Below are positions 1 to 7,992 of a DNA stretch of 64,000 nt, in pieces (within the stretch, counting starts at the first letter, position 1; every line of letters begins with the position of its first letter). The notes beneath the pieces are model-generated. The model saw nothing but the letters and a program-made list of their open reading frames with translations. It was not told where the DNA came from and ran no database searches. Position numbers and translations under genes: made by a program. The DNA comes from Chryseobacterium cucumeris (GTDB taxonomy: Bacteria; Bacteroidota; Bacteroidia; Flavobacteriales; Weeksellaceae): assembly GCF_016775705.1 (NCBI RefSeq), contig NZ_CP068760.1, positions 4,340,001 through 4,404,000 on the forward strand, given 5' to 3'.

Positions 1-1
1 G

Positions 2-1483
2 GGAAGGCAGCAGTATGAAGAAGTTTTAAGAAAAGTAAATCTATTAAAATCAGAAACAGAACTTGTCTATGACGGAAAACACGAGCTGGTAGATGCCAAT
101 TATGAAAATGGGGCATTTATGAGTCCGAAACTATTCCTGAACGACAAACCTTTTGAAAAAAATATCTCTCATGATGTAGAAGCTTTCGGACCGGTATCTA
201 CATTGATGCCGTATAAAGATGCTGAAGAAGCAGCTGCACTGGCAAAAAGAGGAAAAGGAAGTCTGGTAGGATCTATCGTTTCTCATGACGAAAACTTTAT
301 CGCCGAAACTTCGTGGAAAATGGCCTCTCAGCACGGAAGAATCTTTGTATTGAACAGAGATAACGCTAAAGAAAGCACAGGTCATGGTTCTCCACTTCCG
401 ACACTGATGCACGGAGGTCCTGGTAGAGCGGGAGGTGGTGAAGAAATGGGCGGACTTAGCGGTCTTCATTTCTTCTTACAGAAAACAGCAATCCAGGGAT
501 CACCGGATGTGTTGAAAGCTATTACTAAGATCTACCAGCAGGGAGCAGAGAAAAAATTCTCAGACAAACATCCTTTCCAGAAATATTTTGAGGAAGTGGA
601 AGTAGGAGATTCTTTGGAAACAGCAGGAAGAACTGTTACTGATGCCGATATCGTTAATTTCTCCAATGTTTCATGGGACCATTTCTATGCCCATACAGAT
701 GCAACAAGTTTAACAGGCACTATTTTCGATAAGACGGTTGCTCATGGATATTTTATCCTTTCAGCAGCAGCAGGATTATTTGTTTCAGGCAAAAAAGGAC
801 CTGTAATTGCTAATTACGGATTGGAAGACTGCAGCTTCTTCAAACCTGTATACGCCGGAGATACCATCACGGTTTATTTAACAGCAAAAGAAAAAATCAA
901 CAGAGGAGTAAAAGGAAGAAATATCCCTTCCGGTGTTGTAAAATGGCTGGTTGAGGTTGTAAACCAAAGAGATGAGATTGTATGTGTAGCAACGATCCTG
1001 ACATTGGTAGCAAAACAATCTCCTTTCATCGATCTGAATGTAAAAAATATTCAGAAAATATTGAATGGATTAACGGAAAGTACTCCTGCGCTTTGGGGAA
1101 AAATGTCTCCGCAGCAGATGATTGAGCATTTGGAGCAAGCGGTATTGGTGAGTTTTGGAGAACCCGAAGCAGAAAAATGTTTCACTCCTGAAGAAAATCT
1201 TGAAAAATGGCAGGATTCTCTTTACAATCACAGAGCAATGCCGAAAGAATTTACAGCTCCATTCCTTCCTCAGGATGGCTCACTTCCGGAACCAAAACAT
1301 AAAAATCTGGAAGCCGCAAAATTATCATTCATGGATAACCTGAAGAAATTTGTAATCTACTACAAGGAAAACCCGCAGGCAGAGCACATGAATTACGTTT
1401 TCGGAAAACTGAATAAAGAAATGTGGGAACTGATGCACAAAAAGCATTTTACCCACCACTTCCAGCAATTTGGATTGATTTAA
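2..1483 (+). CDS. paaZ: PaaZ, bifunctional phenylacetate-pathway enzyme, C-terminal part
   Basis: The frame is open from the left edge, so the N-terminal part lies outside the window; 493 residues are visible. PaaZ opens the oxepin-CoA ring (MaoC-type hydratase domain) and oxidises the resulting aldehyde (aldehyde dehydrogenase domain) in phenylacetyl-CoA degradation. The visible part has the end of the dehydrogenase domain, including the glycine-rich stretch HGGPGRAGGGEE, then a MaoC hot-dog domain from about base 590 with the motif SWDHFYAHTD, which holds the Asp and His expected of the hydratase. From about base 1050 a further domain of about 140 residues follows that resembles DUF1569 (DinB-like), so this is a three-domain form longer than the enterobacterial enzyme. 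A strong terminator follows directly. Identification is firm; the role of the extra domain is unknown. Confidence 0.9.
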   Translation, partial: GRQQYEEVLRKVNLLKSETELVYDGKHELVDANYENGAFMSPKLFLNDKPFEKNISHDVEAFGPVSTLMPYKDAEEAAALAKRGKGSLVGSIVSHDENFIAETSWKMASQHGRIFVLNRDNAKESTGHGSPLPTLMHGGPGRAGGGEEMGGLSGLHFFLQKTAIQGSPDVLKAITKIYQQGAEKKFSDKHPFQKYFEEVEVGDSLETAGRTVTDADIVNFSNVSWDHFYAHTDATSLTGTIFDKTVAHGYFILSAAAGLFVSGKKGPVIANYGLEDCSFFKPVYAGDTITVYLTAKEKINRGVKGRNIPSGVVKWLVEVVNQRDEIVCVATILTLVAKQSPFIDLNVKNIQKILNGLTESTPALWGKMSPQQMIEHLEQAVLVSFGEPEAEKCFTPEENLEKWQDSLYNHRAMPKEFTAPFLPQDGSLPEPKHKNLEAAKLSFMDNLKKFVIYYKENPQAEHMNYVFGKLNKEMWELMHKKHFTHHFQQFGLI

Positions 1484-1509
1484 TTCAAAATAAAATATAA
1501 ATTTAGAAT

Positions 1510-1542
1510 CCCTTTCGGTTTAAACCGAAAGGGACTTTTTAA
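1510..1542 (+). terminator. Rho-independent terminator after paaZ
   Basis: A perfect 12-bp inverted repeat (CCCTTTCGGTTT and its complement, 1510-1533) is followed by a short T run. It lies 27 bases after the paaZ stop codon. Confidence 0.85.
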
Positions 1543-1601
1543 TAACTCCTGCCAAGTTTTGAAACCTTAACATAAGTAATAAAATCAGAAAATTTTTAAT
1601 C

Positions 1602-2327
1602 ATGAAATCATTAGAAACCTTTTTTAACATTGTCTTTTGGGCTTTTTCAATTTTATTTCTTTTTTCCTGTTCGGGAAATCTAAAACAAGATAAAGACGGC
1701 TATTATTCTGAAGAAAAATTTGTTGACAGTCTGAATGTGGGAAGAAAAGGCAAAACTAAAGTAGAGTTTGAAAAATTTAGACATATTAAGAATGGTGATG
1801 TATTTGTAACCTTGAATGTTTATGATCTAAAAGATATTTGGGTAGAAAGTAAAGGATCTATGTTTCATACCTGGGAATTAAAAAATACTTTTAAATTTAT
1901 CAAAGATGGAGTAACAGGTTTAGATGTTCAGATATGTGATTTTAATAATGATGGCTTTAATGATGTGACGTATCAAAGTGGAATCGCAGGAAGAGGAGGA
2001 AATATGGTAATGACCTTATTCGTGTATGAACCGGAAAATAAAAATTTTATCCACATCAAAAATTCAGATAATTATCCAAACCTGAGTTTTAATTCAAAAC
2101 TAAAGTGTATCAATTCTGTAATTTTAACAGGCTCTATCACAACAGTATTTCTAAAAATTAAAAAAGATTCTCTGGATGAATTTGCACGGGTAGATGTTTC
2201 TGATAAAATAGTGGTGGAAGAAAAAGATTCTACAGGCAAGTTTAAGGTTATTGAAGAAAAAGTATTCACAGGAAATGATAAGGATCTTTATAAGGTTTTT
2301 AGAAATTATAAGCCTTTAGAATATTAG
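1602..2327 (+). CDS. Hypothetical lipoprotein with FG-GAP-like segment
   Basis: I do not recognise the family. The 241-residue product starts with a hydrophobic signal and a lipobox ending at Cys23 (LFLFSC), so it should be a lipid-anchored envelope protein. In the middle, the stretch CDFNNDGFNDV looks like the calcium-binding loop of FG-GAP/VCBS-type repeats, which would suit a beta-rich extracellular domain. The gene stands alone between the paaZ terminator and the orphan peptide gene, on the same strand as both. No catalytic motif is visible. Confidence 0.7.
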   Translation: MKSLETFFNIVFWAFSILFLFSCSGNLKQDKDGYYSEEKFVDSLNVGRKGKTKVEFEKFRHIKNGDVFVTLNVYDLKDIWVESKGSMFHTWELKNTFKFIKDGVTGLDVQICDFNNDGFNDVTYQSGIAGRGGNMVMTLFVYEPENKNFIHIKNSDNYPNLSFNSKLKCINSVILTGSITTVFLKIKKDSLDEFARVDVSDKIVVEEKDSTGKFKVIEEKVFTGNDKDLYKVFRNYKPLEY

Positions 2328-2400
2328 TCTTATATAAATTGAAATATTCATTATTTCAGTTAGTTATGGTTTTTTGTTTGAAAAATTACTAACTTTAATA

Positions 2401-2430
2401 GGCGAAATCCGAAAAGCATACAGAGTAGGA
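2401..2430 (+). promoter_or_regulatory. Leader element, copy A
   Basis: The 30 bases contain AATCCGAAAAGC and then ACAGAGTAGGA, and end 22 bases before the start codon of the orphan peptide. A promoter-like TAACTTTA (2389-2396) lies just upstream, so the element probably sits at the very start of the transcript. Closely similar sequences occur on the minus strand at 5731-5764, 23654-23682 and 26010-26034. Function unknown. Confidence 0.6.
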
Positions 2431-2452
2431 GAGAACACCAAAACAAACCACT

Positions 2453-2614
2453 ATGAGAAACTTAAAAAAACTTTCAAGACATGAGTTGAGATCTCTTAAA
2501 GGAGCCGGGCCAAACTGGTCTTGCACCCTTAATCCTTGTCCTCCCGGAAGCTGTTGTCTTCCTGGAAGATGGCCTGATATTGCCAGAGCATGTTATATCT
2601 GTGCGGATTCTTAG
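2453..2614 (+). CDS. Orphan double-glycine-type (bacteriocin-like) precursor peptide
   Basis: This 53-codon reading frame is easy to miss. Its N terminus MRNLKKLSRHELRSLKG closely matches the leader of the precursor at 23437-23631 (MKNLKKLSRKDLTFVSGG), which stands next to a C39-type exporter. The probable cleavage site is Gly-Ala-Gly rather than Gly-Gly. The core of about 34 residues has six cysteines (spaced as SC, PC, SCC, AC, YIC) and several prolines, and looks like a small disulfide-bonded secreted peptide. No modification or export gene is adjacent, so processing in trans by the 22-31 kb exporter is plausible (inference). The leader element directly upstream supports expression. A terminator follows. 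Confidence 0.7.
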   Translation: MRNLKKLSRHELRSLKGAGPNWSCTLNPCPPGSCCLPGRWPDIARACYICADS

Positions 2615-2640
2615 ACTTTTTTAACTTAAAACAATACACA

Positions 2641-2676
2641 AAGCTGCTACTCCTCGTGATTGGCAGTTTTTTATAT
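2641..2676. terminator. Terminator after the orphan peptide
   Basis: Short stem AAGCTGC/GCAGTTT (one G-U pair) followed on the plus strand by a T-rich tract. It can also serve the convergent CPBP gene, whose stop codon overlaps it. Confidence 0.6.
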
Positions 2677-3348
2677 TTTTTTCTTAAACTTAAAATATCC
2701 GTACATTAAAATGGGTAACGCGAATATCTGAAACAAAAAAACAAGCAATGAAGGGATTCCTTCCAGATGATTTGCATTAGCTTTTATAAGGAGCTGCTTG
2801 CCAAGCGGTCCGTTCGAGAATATCAGAATATTAAACAAATTCCAGCCCAGATGAAGACCTATAGGAAGGTACAAAGATTTTGTCTTAGCAAAGGACACTG
2901 CGAGCATCCACCCAAAAATAGACGTCATTACAAAAATAATTACCATCTGAAAAGGATTTCCGAATGCACTATAAGAAAACCAGTGGTAGACTCCGAAGCA
3001 GACAGCAGATAAAATGCAGGCTTTTGTTGTTCCCCATTTTTCAATAGCAAGATATAGCAAAGCCCCTCTGAAAAGTAATTCTTCAAACAAAACAGACTTT
3101 ACAATCCACCATAAGCTCATCAATGCTGCAGAAAATGATATTGGCTTATTCAGTATCCAGCTGTTATTGATAAAGGCTGTTGTCAAGATTTGATAAACGC
3201 TGCATACTACAGCTGCCAAAAGAAAACCTATGCTCAGGTTAATCAATCTTGCCTGGCTGGGTTTAAATCCTAAAACAGAAAGGTCCTTTTTTGCGATGAA
3301 CCTCAGGAGAAGCCACGAAATGATAAGCTCAATAATAATTCCAATCAT
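2671..3348 (-). CDS. CPBP family intramembrane metalloprotease (CAAX protease/Abi type)
   Basis: The 225-residue product has about seven hydrophobic segments and the three conserved CPBP motifs: EELLFRG (Glu89, Glu90, Arg94), FGVYHW (His122) and HLGWN (His166, Asn170). In this family these residues form a membrane-embedded metal-dependent active site that cleaves membrane-associated substrates; some members process bacteriocins or give self-immunity. The gene is convergent with the orphan bacteriocin-like peptide at 2453-2614, which fits such a role, but CPBP genes are common and the pairing may be accidental. All key residues are present. Confidence 0.85.
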   Translation of the reverse strand: MIGIIIELIISWLLLRFIAKKDLSVLGFKPSQARLINLSIGFLLAAVVCSVYQILTTAFINNSWILNKPISFSAALMSLWWIVKSVLFEELLFRGALLYLAIEKWGTTKACILSAVCFGVYHWFSYSAFGNPFQMVIIFVMTSIFGWMLAVSFAKTKSLYLPIGLHLGWNLFNILIFSNGPLGKQLLIKANANHLEGIPSLLVFLFQIFALPILMYGYFKFKKKI

Positions 3349-3524
3349 AGGTTAGAAGTTTTAATTGAATAAGTGTTATCTTATTGAAAACGAATATAAT
3401 AAAAAAACGGATGCGAAAAGTTTCTTTAAAATATTTATCGTTCAAGACTTTAAACCTTGACAGGATGATGATAAAAGGTTTGAGCAACAGGATAATTTTG
3501 TTACTTTACAATAAAAATGATTTC

Positions 3525-4211
3525 ATGGATAAAACTTTTGCGGATCATGTGATAGATTTCAACAAAAACCTTAGTTTCACAGGAAATCTTCCTGATGATT
3601 TTCAAGTCCTGAATCCTTATCTGGATAATCCTGAGACGTTGAAGGTGATGGAAGAGTTTTATCATAAATTCTACGATGATTCAGCTAAGAGGAAATTCAT
3701 CATCGGAATCAATCCCAGCCGCCATGGCGCGGGAGTAACTGGAGTTCCGTTTACCGATACAAAAAGACTGGAAAATGTCTGCGGAATCAAAATGAAATCT
3801 GCCCGTACCCATGAAGTTTCTTCCGTTTTCATGTATGATATGATTGAAGACTATGGTGGTACTGATCTTTTCTATAAAGATATTTATATCAATTCTCCAT
3901 TTCCGCTGGCTATTGTAAGAAAAACAAAAAACGGCTGGCTCAATGCCAACTATTATGATGATAAAGAACTCTTCAATTCAGTCAAAGACTTTATGATCGA
4001 ATCTTTGAAGAAGCATATCAGCCTTAATCTGGATACCTCAGAAGTTTTTGTTCTGGGTAAAAAGAATGCCGAATTCATTTCACAATTAAACAAAGAAACC
4101 CAACTCTTTGAGACGATGACCGTTCTGGAGCATCCAAGATATATCCAGCAGTACAAATCAAAAGAAAAACAGCTTTATATAGACAAGTACATTTTAGCTT
4201 TGAGAAAATGA
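3525..4211 (+). CDS. SMUG2-type uracil-DNA glycosylase family protein (DUF4918)
   Basis: The reading frame is open from 3384, but the internal ATG at 3525 is preferred because the protein then begins as family members do (MDKTFADHVIDFNKNL) and a promoter-like TTTTGTTACTTTA lies just before it. The 228-residue product has the uracil-glycosylase superfamily motif GINPSRHGAGVTG and a later LEHPRY segment matching the second active-site motif. Family members are expected to remove damaged or deaminated bases from DNA. The gene diverges from the CPBP gene and stands alone. Family assignment is fairly firm; substrate is inferred. Confidence 0.8.
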   Translation: MDKTFADHVIDFNKNLSFTGNLPDDFQVLNPYLDNPETLKVMEEFYHKFYDDSAKRKFIIGINPSRHGAGVTGVPFTDTKRLENVCGIKMKSARTHEVSSVFMYDMIEDYGGTDLFYKDIYINSPFPLAIVRKTKNGWLNANYYDDKELFNSVKDFMIESLKKHISLNLDTSEVFVLGKKNAEFISQLNKETQLFETMTVLEHPRYIQQYKSKEKQLYIDKYILALRK

Positions 4212-4213
4212 CA

Positions 4214-4237
4214 AAATCCCTTCGTTAAAAGGGATTT
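4214..4237 (+). other. Stem-loop after the glycosylase gene
   Basis: Stem AAATCCCTT/AAGGGATTT with a short loop, three bases after the stop codon. There is no T run, so it may protect the 3' end rather than terminate. Confidence 0.45.
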
Positions 4238-4292
4238 GTCATTCATGAATTAGAATCTTTGTGGGATATGGAACTTATAAAATTTTCTGATA

Positions 4293-5114
4293 TTAGTTTT
4301 TAATAACTTTGGTAGATTCTGTTGCTGTTTTAATAATATAAACCCCTTTTGGAAGTTCTGAAATATTAACCTCATTATTTCCTTTTTGAGTTTGAATAGT
4401 TTTCAGCATTTTACCATCCAGGTTGTAGATCTTAGCTTCACTTGCTTTTTCTGTTGTAATAGAAAGAGGTCCGTTGGTTGGATTAGGATAAACAGTCAGG
4501 TCTTTTTTGGTGCTTTTAGCTTCCGAAGTCCCCAGTACCAGATTGCTGTCTTTTACCCAGGTGAAGGCATCGAAGCCTACATATCGGAAAGCTCCGTTTG
4601 CTGTGATTTGTAACTCGTCAATCACAATATTTGAGTAATTCTGACCATTTAAGTTGGTAAGATCAATCAAAGTATATCCATTCGTGCTGCCTAAGCTTGT
4701 TGCAAATCCGGTTGTTTTTGTTTGGGTAAATTTTGTTACGCCACTTAGTTTTCCGGTTACAGTTAGTGTTCCTGCAACATTAAGATCCAGATTCAATGCA
4801 GAAAGATACATCCAGAATCTGTTTACTTTAAACAAATTGGAAGTGGTTTTGATGCTGAATGACGGTGGGGATTGTGAGTTATTCGAATTGTCGATGTACC
4901 TGTTATCATTTGCTGTTCCACTCCAGCCGGTTCCCGGGAAATTCCCCTGAATATCAAAAACACTTACATGTGAAATGATATTAAATATGACTCCATTATC
5001 GGTGAAGCTTGTACTTCCGTGCGATTCCGTTTCAAATTGTTCTGTACTGGTCTGCCCGAATGAAAAAATTGAAATGAGCAGACTACAGATTGCTAAAAAA
5101 GTAGTGCTTTTCAT
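4293..5114 (-). CDS. T9SS type A sorting-domain secreted protein
   Basis: The 273-residue product has an N-terminal signal peptide (MKSTTFLAICSLLISIFSFG) and a C-terminal type A sorting signal beginning YPNPTNGPL and ending in VIKN, the mark of cargo for the type IX secretion system. The central 180 residues are beta-rich and include DAFTWVKDSN near the end, as in cell-surface proteins with sandwich-like domains; no enzyme motif is visible. The SprA translocon subunit is encoded later in this window. The next gene upstream on this strand is the tail-collar protein, 37 bases away, so the two may be co-transcribed. Confidence 0.85.
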   Translation of the reverse strand: MKSTTFLAICSLLISIFSFGQTSTEQFETESHGSTSFTDNGVIFNIISHVSVFDIQGNFPGTGWSGTANDNRYIDNSNNSQSPPSFSIKTTSNLFKVNRFWMYLSALNLDLNVAGTLTVTGKLSGVTKFTQTKTTGFATSLGSTNGYTLIDLTNLNGQNYSNIVIDELQITANGAFRYVGFDAFTWVKDSNLVLGTSEAKSTKKDLTVYPNPTNGPLSITTEKASEAKIYNLDGKMLKTIQTQKGNNEVNISELPKGVYIIKTATESTKVIKN

Positions 5115-5151
5115 GATGTTTGGTTTTAAATGTTAGGTGATGGTGTGGATA

Positions 5152-5703
5152 TTAATCCCTTGGCGGATAAATACCTTCAACACAAATGATATAATTTAAG
5201 CCTAGGTAAGGAGGCATATTATTCAGCGGTAAGCCTTGTCCTGTATAAGAAATACTTAACGGATTGATAGTTGTATCAGGGTTGGCATCATTCACGAAAC
5301 TCGGTACTGCATTGAAATCTCTTCCCACTTGCGTTCCTGAAATGGCAATTGTTGAGGTAGCTGTAGGAGTAGATGAATTGGCATTCTTATTCGCTACTTT
5401 AAGCTGAAATCCGGCTCCTATACTTGGGAGGTTCGATGATAAAAGAGTATTTTGTGTTGTACCGGATACGATTCCCAAAGGATAACTTTCGCCGGAGTTT
5501 ACATTCCCTGCTCCCAAAGCCATACGTCCTTTTAAGTTAGGCAGGGCAAAAGTAGTGATACCGTCTCCACCGTACGTTGTTCCTAAAATAGAAAATAAAG
5601 CAGAATTTCTTGAGATGCTTATTAAACTTCCATCACAAAACATCCAGCCTCTAGGTGCGAAATTTCCTGCAAATAATTTTACGATTCCAATGTACTCGTC
5701 CAT
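5152..5703 (-). CDS. Phage tail collar-domain protein (microcystin-dependent protein type)
   Basis: The 183-residue product starts MDEYIGIVKLFAGNFAPRGW and continues with FCDGSLISIS and LPNLKGRMALG, the typical sequence of the tail collar domain found in Mdp-type proteins. Such genes are widespread in Bacteroidota outside prophages; their role is not settled and ranges from tailocin-like particles to secreted structural proteins. There is no signal peptide and no other phage gene nearby. Its leader carries copy C of the element also found before the precursor peptides. The C terminus ends NYIICVEGIYPPRD, as usual in this family. Confidence 0.85.
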   Translation of the reverse strand: MDEYIGIVKLFAGNFAPRGWMFCDGSLISISRNSALFSILGTTYGGDGITTFALPNLKGRMALGAGNVNSGESYPLGIVSGTTQNTLLSSNLPSIGAGFQLKVANKNANSSTPTATSTIAISGTQVGRDFNAVPSFVNDANPDTTINPLSISYTGQGLPLNNMPPYLGLNYIICVEGIYPPRD

Positions 5704-5730
5704 GATAATATGTTTTTAGTTTTTTAGATT

Positions 5731-5764
5731 TCTTACTCTTTTTACAGGCTTTTCAGATTCCGCC
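5731..5764 (-). promoter_or_regulatory. Leader element, copy C (before the tail-collar gene)
   Basis: Read on the minus strand it has GGCGGAATCTGAAAAGCC and then AAAGAGTAAGA, ending 27 bases before the ATG. It is the only one of the four copies that precedes a gene without an obvious link to peptide export. Confidence 0.55.
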
Positions 5765-5931
5765 TTTTGGTTATTAATTCTTAGTTCAAAGGAACAATTA
5801 ATAAAAGGCAGGTACTAGAGTAGAAAATACCAAATTAAAAACTCCGTATTTCTACGTAATAATGTCTTGAATTTTGCGGATTCGGAAAAGAAAATTTATA
5901 CTTTAAGTTTCTCTGAACGAGCTGTATTTCG

Positions 5932-5939
5932 TATTTTTG
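5932..5939 (+). promoter_or_regulatory. Promoter -7 box for the enoyl-CoA hydratase gene
   Basis: TATTTTTG matches the TAnnTTTG box, 22 bases before the start codon; a TTT at 5908-5910 is a weak -33 match. Confidence 0.45.
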
Positions 5940-5961
5940 TAAGAATCCAATAAAAATAAAA

Positions 5962-6726
5962 ATGAGCGAATTTGTAGCATCAGAAATTAAAAATAATATT
6001 GCCGAAATCAGTTTCGGAACACCTAAAAGTAATTCTCTTCCAGGAGCAATTTTGGAAAAACTGGCAGAAACTATCCTTGAAGAAGGGGCAAAAGAAGAAG
6101 TGAAAGCTATTTTAGTGAAAAGTGCCGGTGAGAAGGCTTTCTGTGCAGGAGCAAGTTTTGACGAGCTCTTAGCCATTGAGGAACTTGAAGCTTCCACACA
6201 ATTTTTCGGAGGTTTTGCCAAAGTTTTAAATGCAATGAGAAACTGTGGGAAAATTGTTGTGGTAAGAGTACAGGGAAAAACTACCGGCGGAGGAGTAGGG
6301 ATTGCCTGCGGGGCAGATTATTGTTTTGCTACTAAAGACTCAGCTCTTGCACTTACAGAAATCAATCTTGGAATAGGCCCTTTTGTAATTGGCCCTTATG
6401 TTGAAAGAAAAATAGGTAAGTCACAATTCTCCGCTATGGCCATTGATGCAGACTTCAGATCTGCTGAATGGGCTGAACAGCATAATATTTATCATTCGGT
6501 TTCAGATACTATTGAAGAAATGGATGAAAAGCTGGAGAAATTTTTGCAGACTTTAGCATCCAGAAGCAGTGATGCTTTAGCATTAATTAAAAAAGTTTCA
6601 TGGGAAGGAACAGATCATTTCAATGAATTGATGCCGGCAAGAATTCACATGAGTGCAAGTCTTATTCTTGAAGATTCTGCAAAGAAAAATATTGAGTCTA
6701 TTAAAGAAAGGTTAAGGGCTAAATAA
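5962..6726 (+). CDS. Enoyl-CoA hydratase/isomerase family protein
   Basis: The 254-residue product is a crotonase-fold protein. It has the oxyanion-hole region FCAGASFDEL and the second glycine-rich segment GKTTGGGVGIACGAD, followed by LTEINLGIGP. Of the two glutamates used by classical hydratases, the second is kept (TEINLG) but the first, normally in GGGxE, is replaced by glycine (GGGVG), so the reaction may be isomerisation or another crotonase reaction rather than plain hydration. The paaZ fragment lies 4.5 kb upstream on the same strand, and a link to aromatic degradation is possible but not shown. A terminator follows. Confidence 0.85.
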   Translation: MSEFVASEIKNNIAEISFGTPKSNSLPGAILEKLAETILEEGAKEEVKAILVKSAGEKAFCAGASFDELLAIEELEASTQFFGGFAKVLNAMRNCGKIVVVRVQGKTTGGGVGIACGADYCFATKDSALALTEINLGIGPFVIGPYVERKIGKSQFSAMAIDADFRSAEWAEQHNIYHSVSDTIEEMDEKLEKFLQTLASRSSDALALIKKVSWEGTDHFNELMPARIHMSASLILEDSAKKNIESIKERLRAK

Positions 6727-6759
6727 GGTATAAAAATAAAGGATTTTAATCCAAAAGCT

Positions 6760-6792
6760 ATCCGTAGAAATTTTTGTTTTTACGGATTTTTT
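6760..6792 (+). terminator. Terminator after the hydratase gene
   Basis: Perfect 7-bp stem ATCCGTA/TACGGAT followed by six Ts. Confidence 0.75.
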
Positions 6793-6893
6793 GTGCATTA
6801 TTATATGTCAGGATACAAGTTTTAGCTTTTCCGCTGCTTATAAAACAATTAATATATCGTTATGAGAATTATTTCCAGAATTTTAAAAAAAAC

Positions 6894-6935
6894 TTGGAAG
6901 ATTGAAAATAAATCATAACTTTGTAATTCAAAGTT
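6894..6935 (+). promoter_or_regulatory. Promoter with overlapping palindromic operator (copy 1)
   Basis: TTG (6894-6896), a 19-base spacer and TAACTTTG (6916-6923) form a textbook Bacteroidota promoter. The -7 box is half of the palindrome AACTTTGTAATTCAAAGTT (6917-6935), whose end is six bases before the ATG. The central 17 bases recur in reverse orientation at 7969-7985, so this is probably the site of the winged-helix regulator at 7656-7946. Confidence 0.7.
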
Positions 6936-6941
6936 CTTTTT

Positions 6942-7559
6942 ATGGATTCAAAAAACTATCACGAAGACTTATCGCATATCCGTTCTATGATGGAGCGGTC
7001 CTCCAGATTTATTTCGCTAAGTGGTTTATCAGGAGTTGTTGCGGGTTTAACGGCTATTATCGGTGCTGTATATGTGTACTGCGTTTTTCAGAGGGAAGGA
7101 ATCAGTTATTTTGATGGGGACAGAAATATTCTGGGACCTGCCTTGGTTAAAGAGCTTGTCCTGATTGGTATTGTTATTCTGGTAATTGCAATCCTCAGCG
7201 GTTATCTTTTTACAGCTCATAAAAGTAAAAAGAAAGGTTTGAAGATCTGGGATGCTACAACAAAGAGACTTTTGGTTACCTTTGCAGTGCCTTTGGCAGC
7301 AGGTGGTGTCTTTTGCCTTGCGCTTCTTTATCATCATCTTTTTGTTTTCATTGCTCCGGCTACGCTTATTTTTTATGGATTGGCTCTGGTAGCCGCAGAA
7401 CGATATACATTAACGGATGTAAAGTATTTAGGATATCTTGAGATTATTTTGGGACTTATTTCTTTGTTCTTTTTAGGATGGGGATTGCTGTTCTGGGCCA
7501 TTGGTTTTGGTGTTCTGCATATTGTGTATGGATTGATCATGCATAAGAAGTATAAATAA
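6942..7559 (+). CDS. Hypothetical membrane protein, six transmembrane segments
   Basis: The 205-residue product has a short hydrophilic N terminus (MDSKNYHEDLSHIRSMMERSS) and about six membrane segments; the last part, ILGLISLFFLGWGLLFWAIG, is strongly hydrophobic. Proteins like this occur in many Bacteroidota beside small winged-helix regulators, as here (regulator 97 bases downstream), but I know no function. The promoter overlaps a palindrome, which suggests that it and the following genes are controlled by that regulator. Confidence 0.75.
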   Translation: MDSKNYHEDLSHIRSMMERSSRFISLSGLSGVVAGLTAIIGAVYVYCVFQREGISYFDGDRNILGPALVKELVLIGIVILVIAILSGYLFTAHKSKKKGLKIWDATTKRLLVTFAVPLAAGGVFCLALLYHHLFVFIAPATLIFYGLALVAAERYTLTDVKYLGYLEIILGLISLFFLGWGLLFWAIGFGVLHIVYGLIMHKKYK

Positions 7560-7655
7560 TGAATGAGATGTGGTTTTGCTATTGAGTAGTGAAAATCGGA
7601 ATAATAATCAAGCATATTGCATTTTAGCAGTGTTTCAGAATAAAGATAAAGTAAA

Positions 7656-7946
7656 ATGATCAAAATAAATCAGCTCAATAAAGAATTCGAAAGCCGTGTA
7701 AGACTGGGGATAATGTCCGTTCTTATGGTTAACGACTGGGTTGATTTTTCTGAAATGAAAAGCCTGCTCGAAATTACAGACGGAAATCTTGCCAGCCATA
7801 GCAATGCGCTGGAAAAAGCAGGCTATATCGAAGTAAAGAAGGAATTTGTCGGGAAGAAACCTAAAACGTCTTATCGTGTTACACAGAGCGGAAGGCAGGC
7901 GTTTAATGAGCATTTAGATGCACTGGAAAAATTATTGGGGCGATAG
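7656..7946 (+). CDS. Winged-helix DNA-binding transcriptional regulator (PF13601-like)
   Basis: The 96-residue product is a single winged helix: VRLGIMSVLM, then helix-turn-helix region FSEMKSLLEITDGNLASHSN, the recognition helix with ALEKAGYIEV, and wing KPKTSYRVTQSGRQAF. This matches small ArsR/MarR-like regulators of the HTH_27 type. No metal or ligand site is seen. It lies between two copies of a 17-bp palindrome, one overlapping the promoter of the gene before it and one before the gene after it, so it probably represses both (inference). Confidence 0.85.
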   Translation: MIKINQLNKEFESRVRLGIMSVLMVNDWVDFSEMKSLLEITDGNLASHSNALEKAGYIEVKKEFVGKKPKTSYRVTQSGRQAFNEHLDALEKLLGR

Positions 7947-7968
7947 TCCTATATTTTTTTGAAAATTA

Positions 7969-7985
7969 ACTTTGAATTACAAAGT
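7969..7985 (+). promoter_or_regulatory. Palindromic operator (copy 2)
   Basis: ACTTTGAATTACAAAGT is the exact reverse complement of the core of copy 1. It overlaps a -7-like TAACTTTG (7967-7974), and the next ATG follows seven bases later, almost the same geometry as at copy 1. Confidence 0.7.
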
Positions 7986-7992
7986 ACTTTAT

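Noticed and set aside
3384-3524. The upstream extension of the glycosylase gene (47 codons)
   Set aside because: The extension is basic and unlike the family, and a promoter-like box lies within it, just before the ATG at 3525.
5152-5703. The tail-collar gene as a sign of a prophage
   Set aside because: No other phage gene, integrase or attachment site was seen; such genes are common outside prophages in this group.
5875-5890. TGCGGATTCGGAAAAG as a fifth copy of the leader element
   Set aside because: The second half (AGAGTAGGA) is missing and two bases of the core differ, so it is probably chance.
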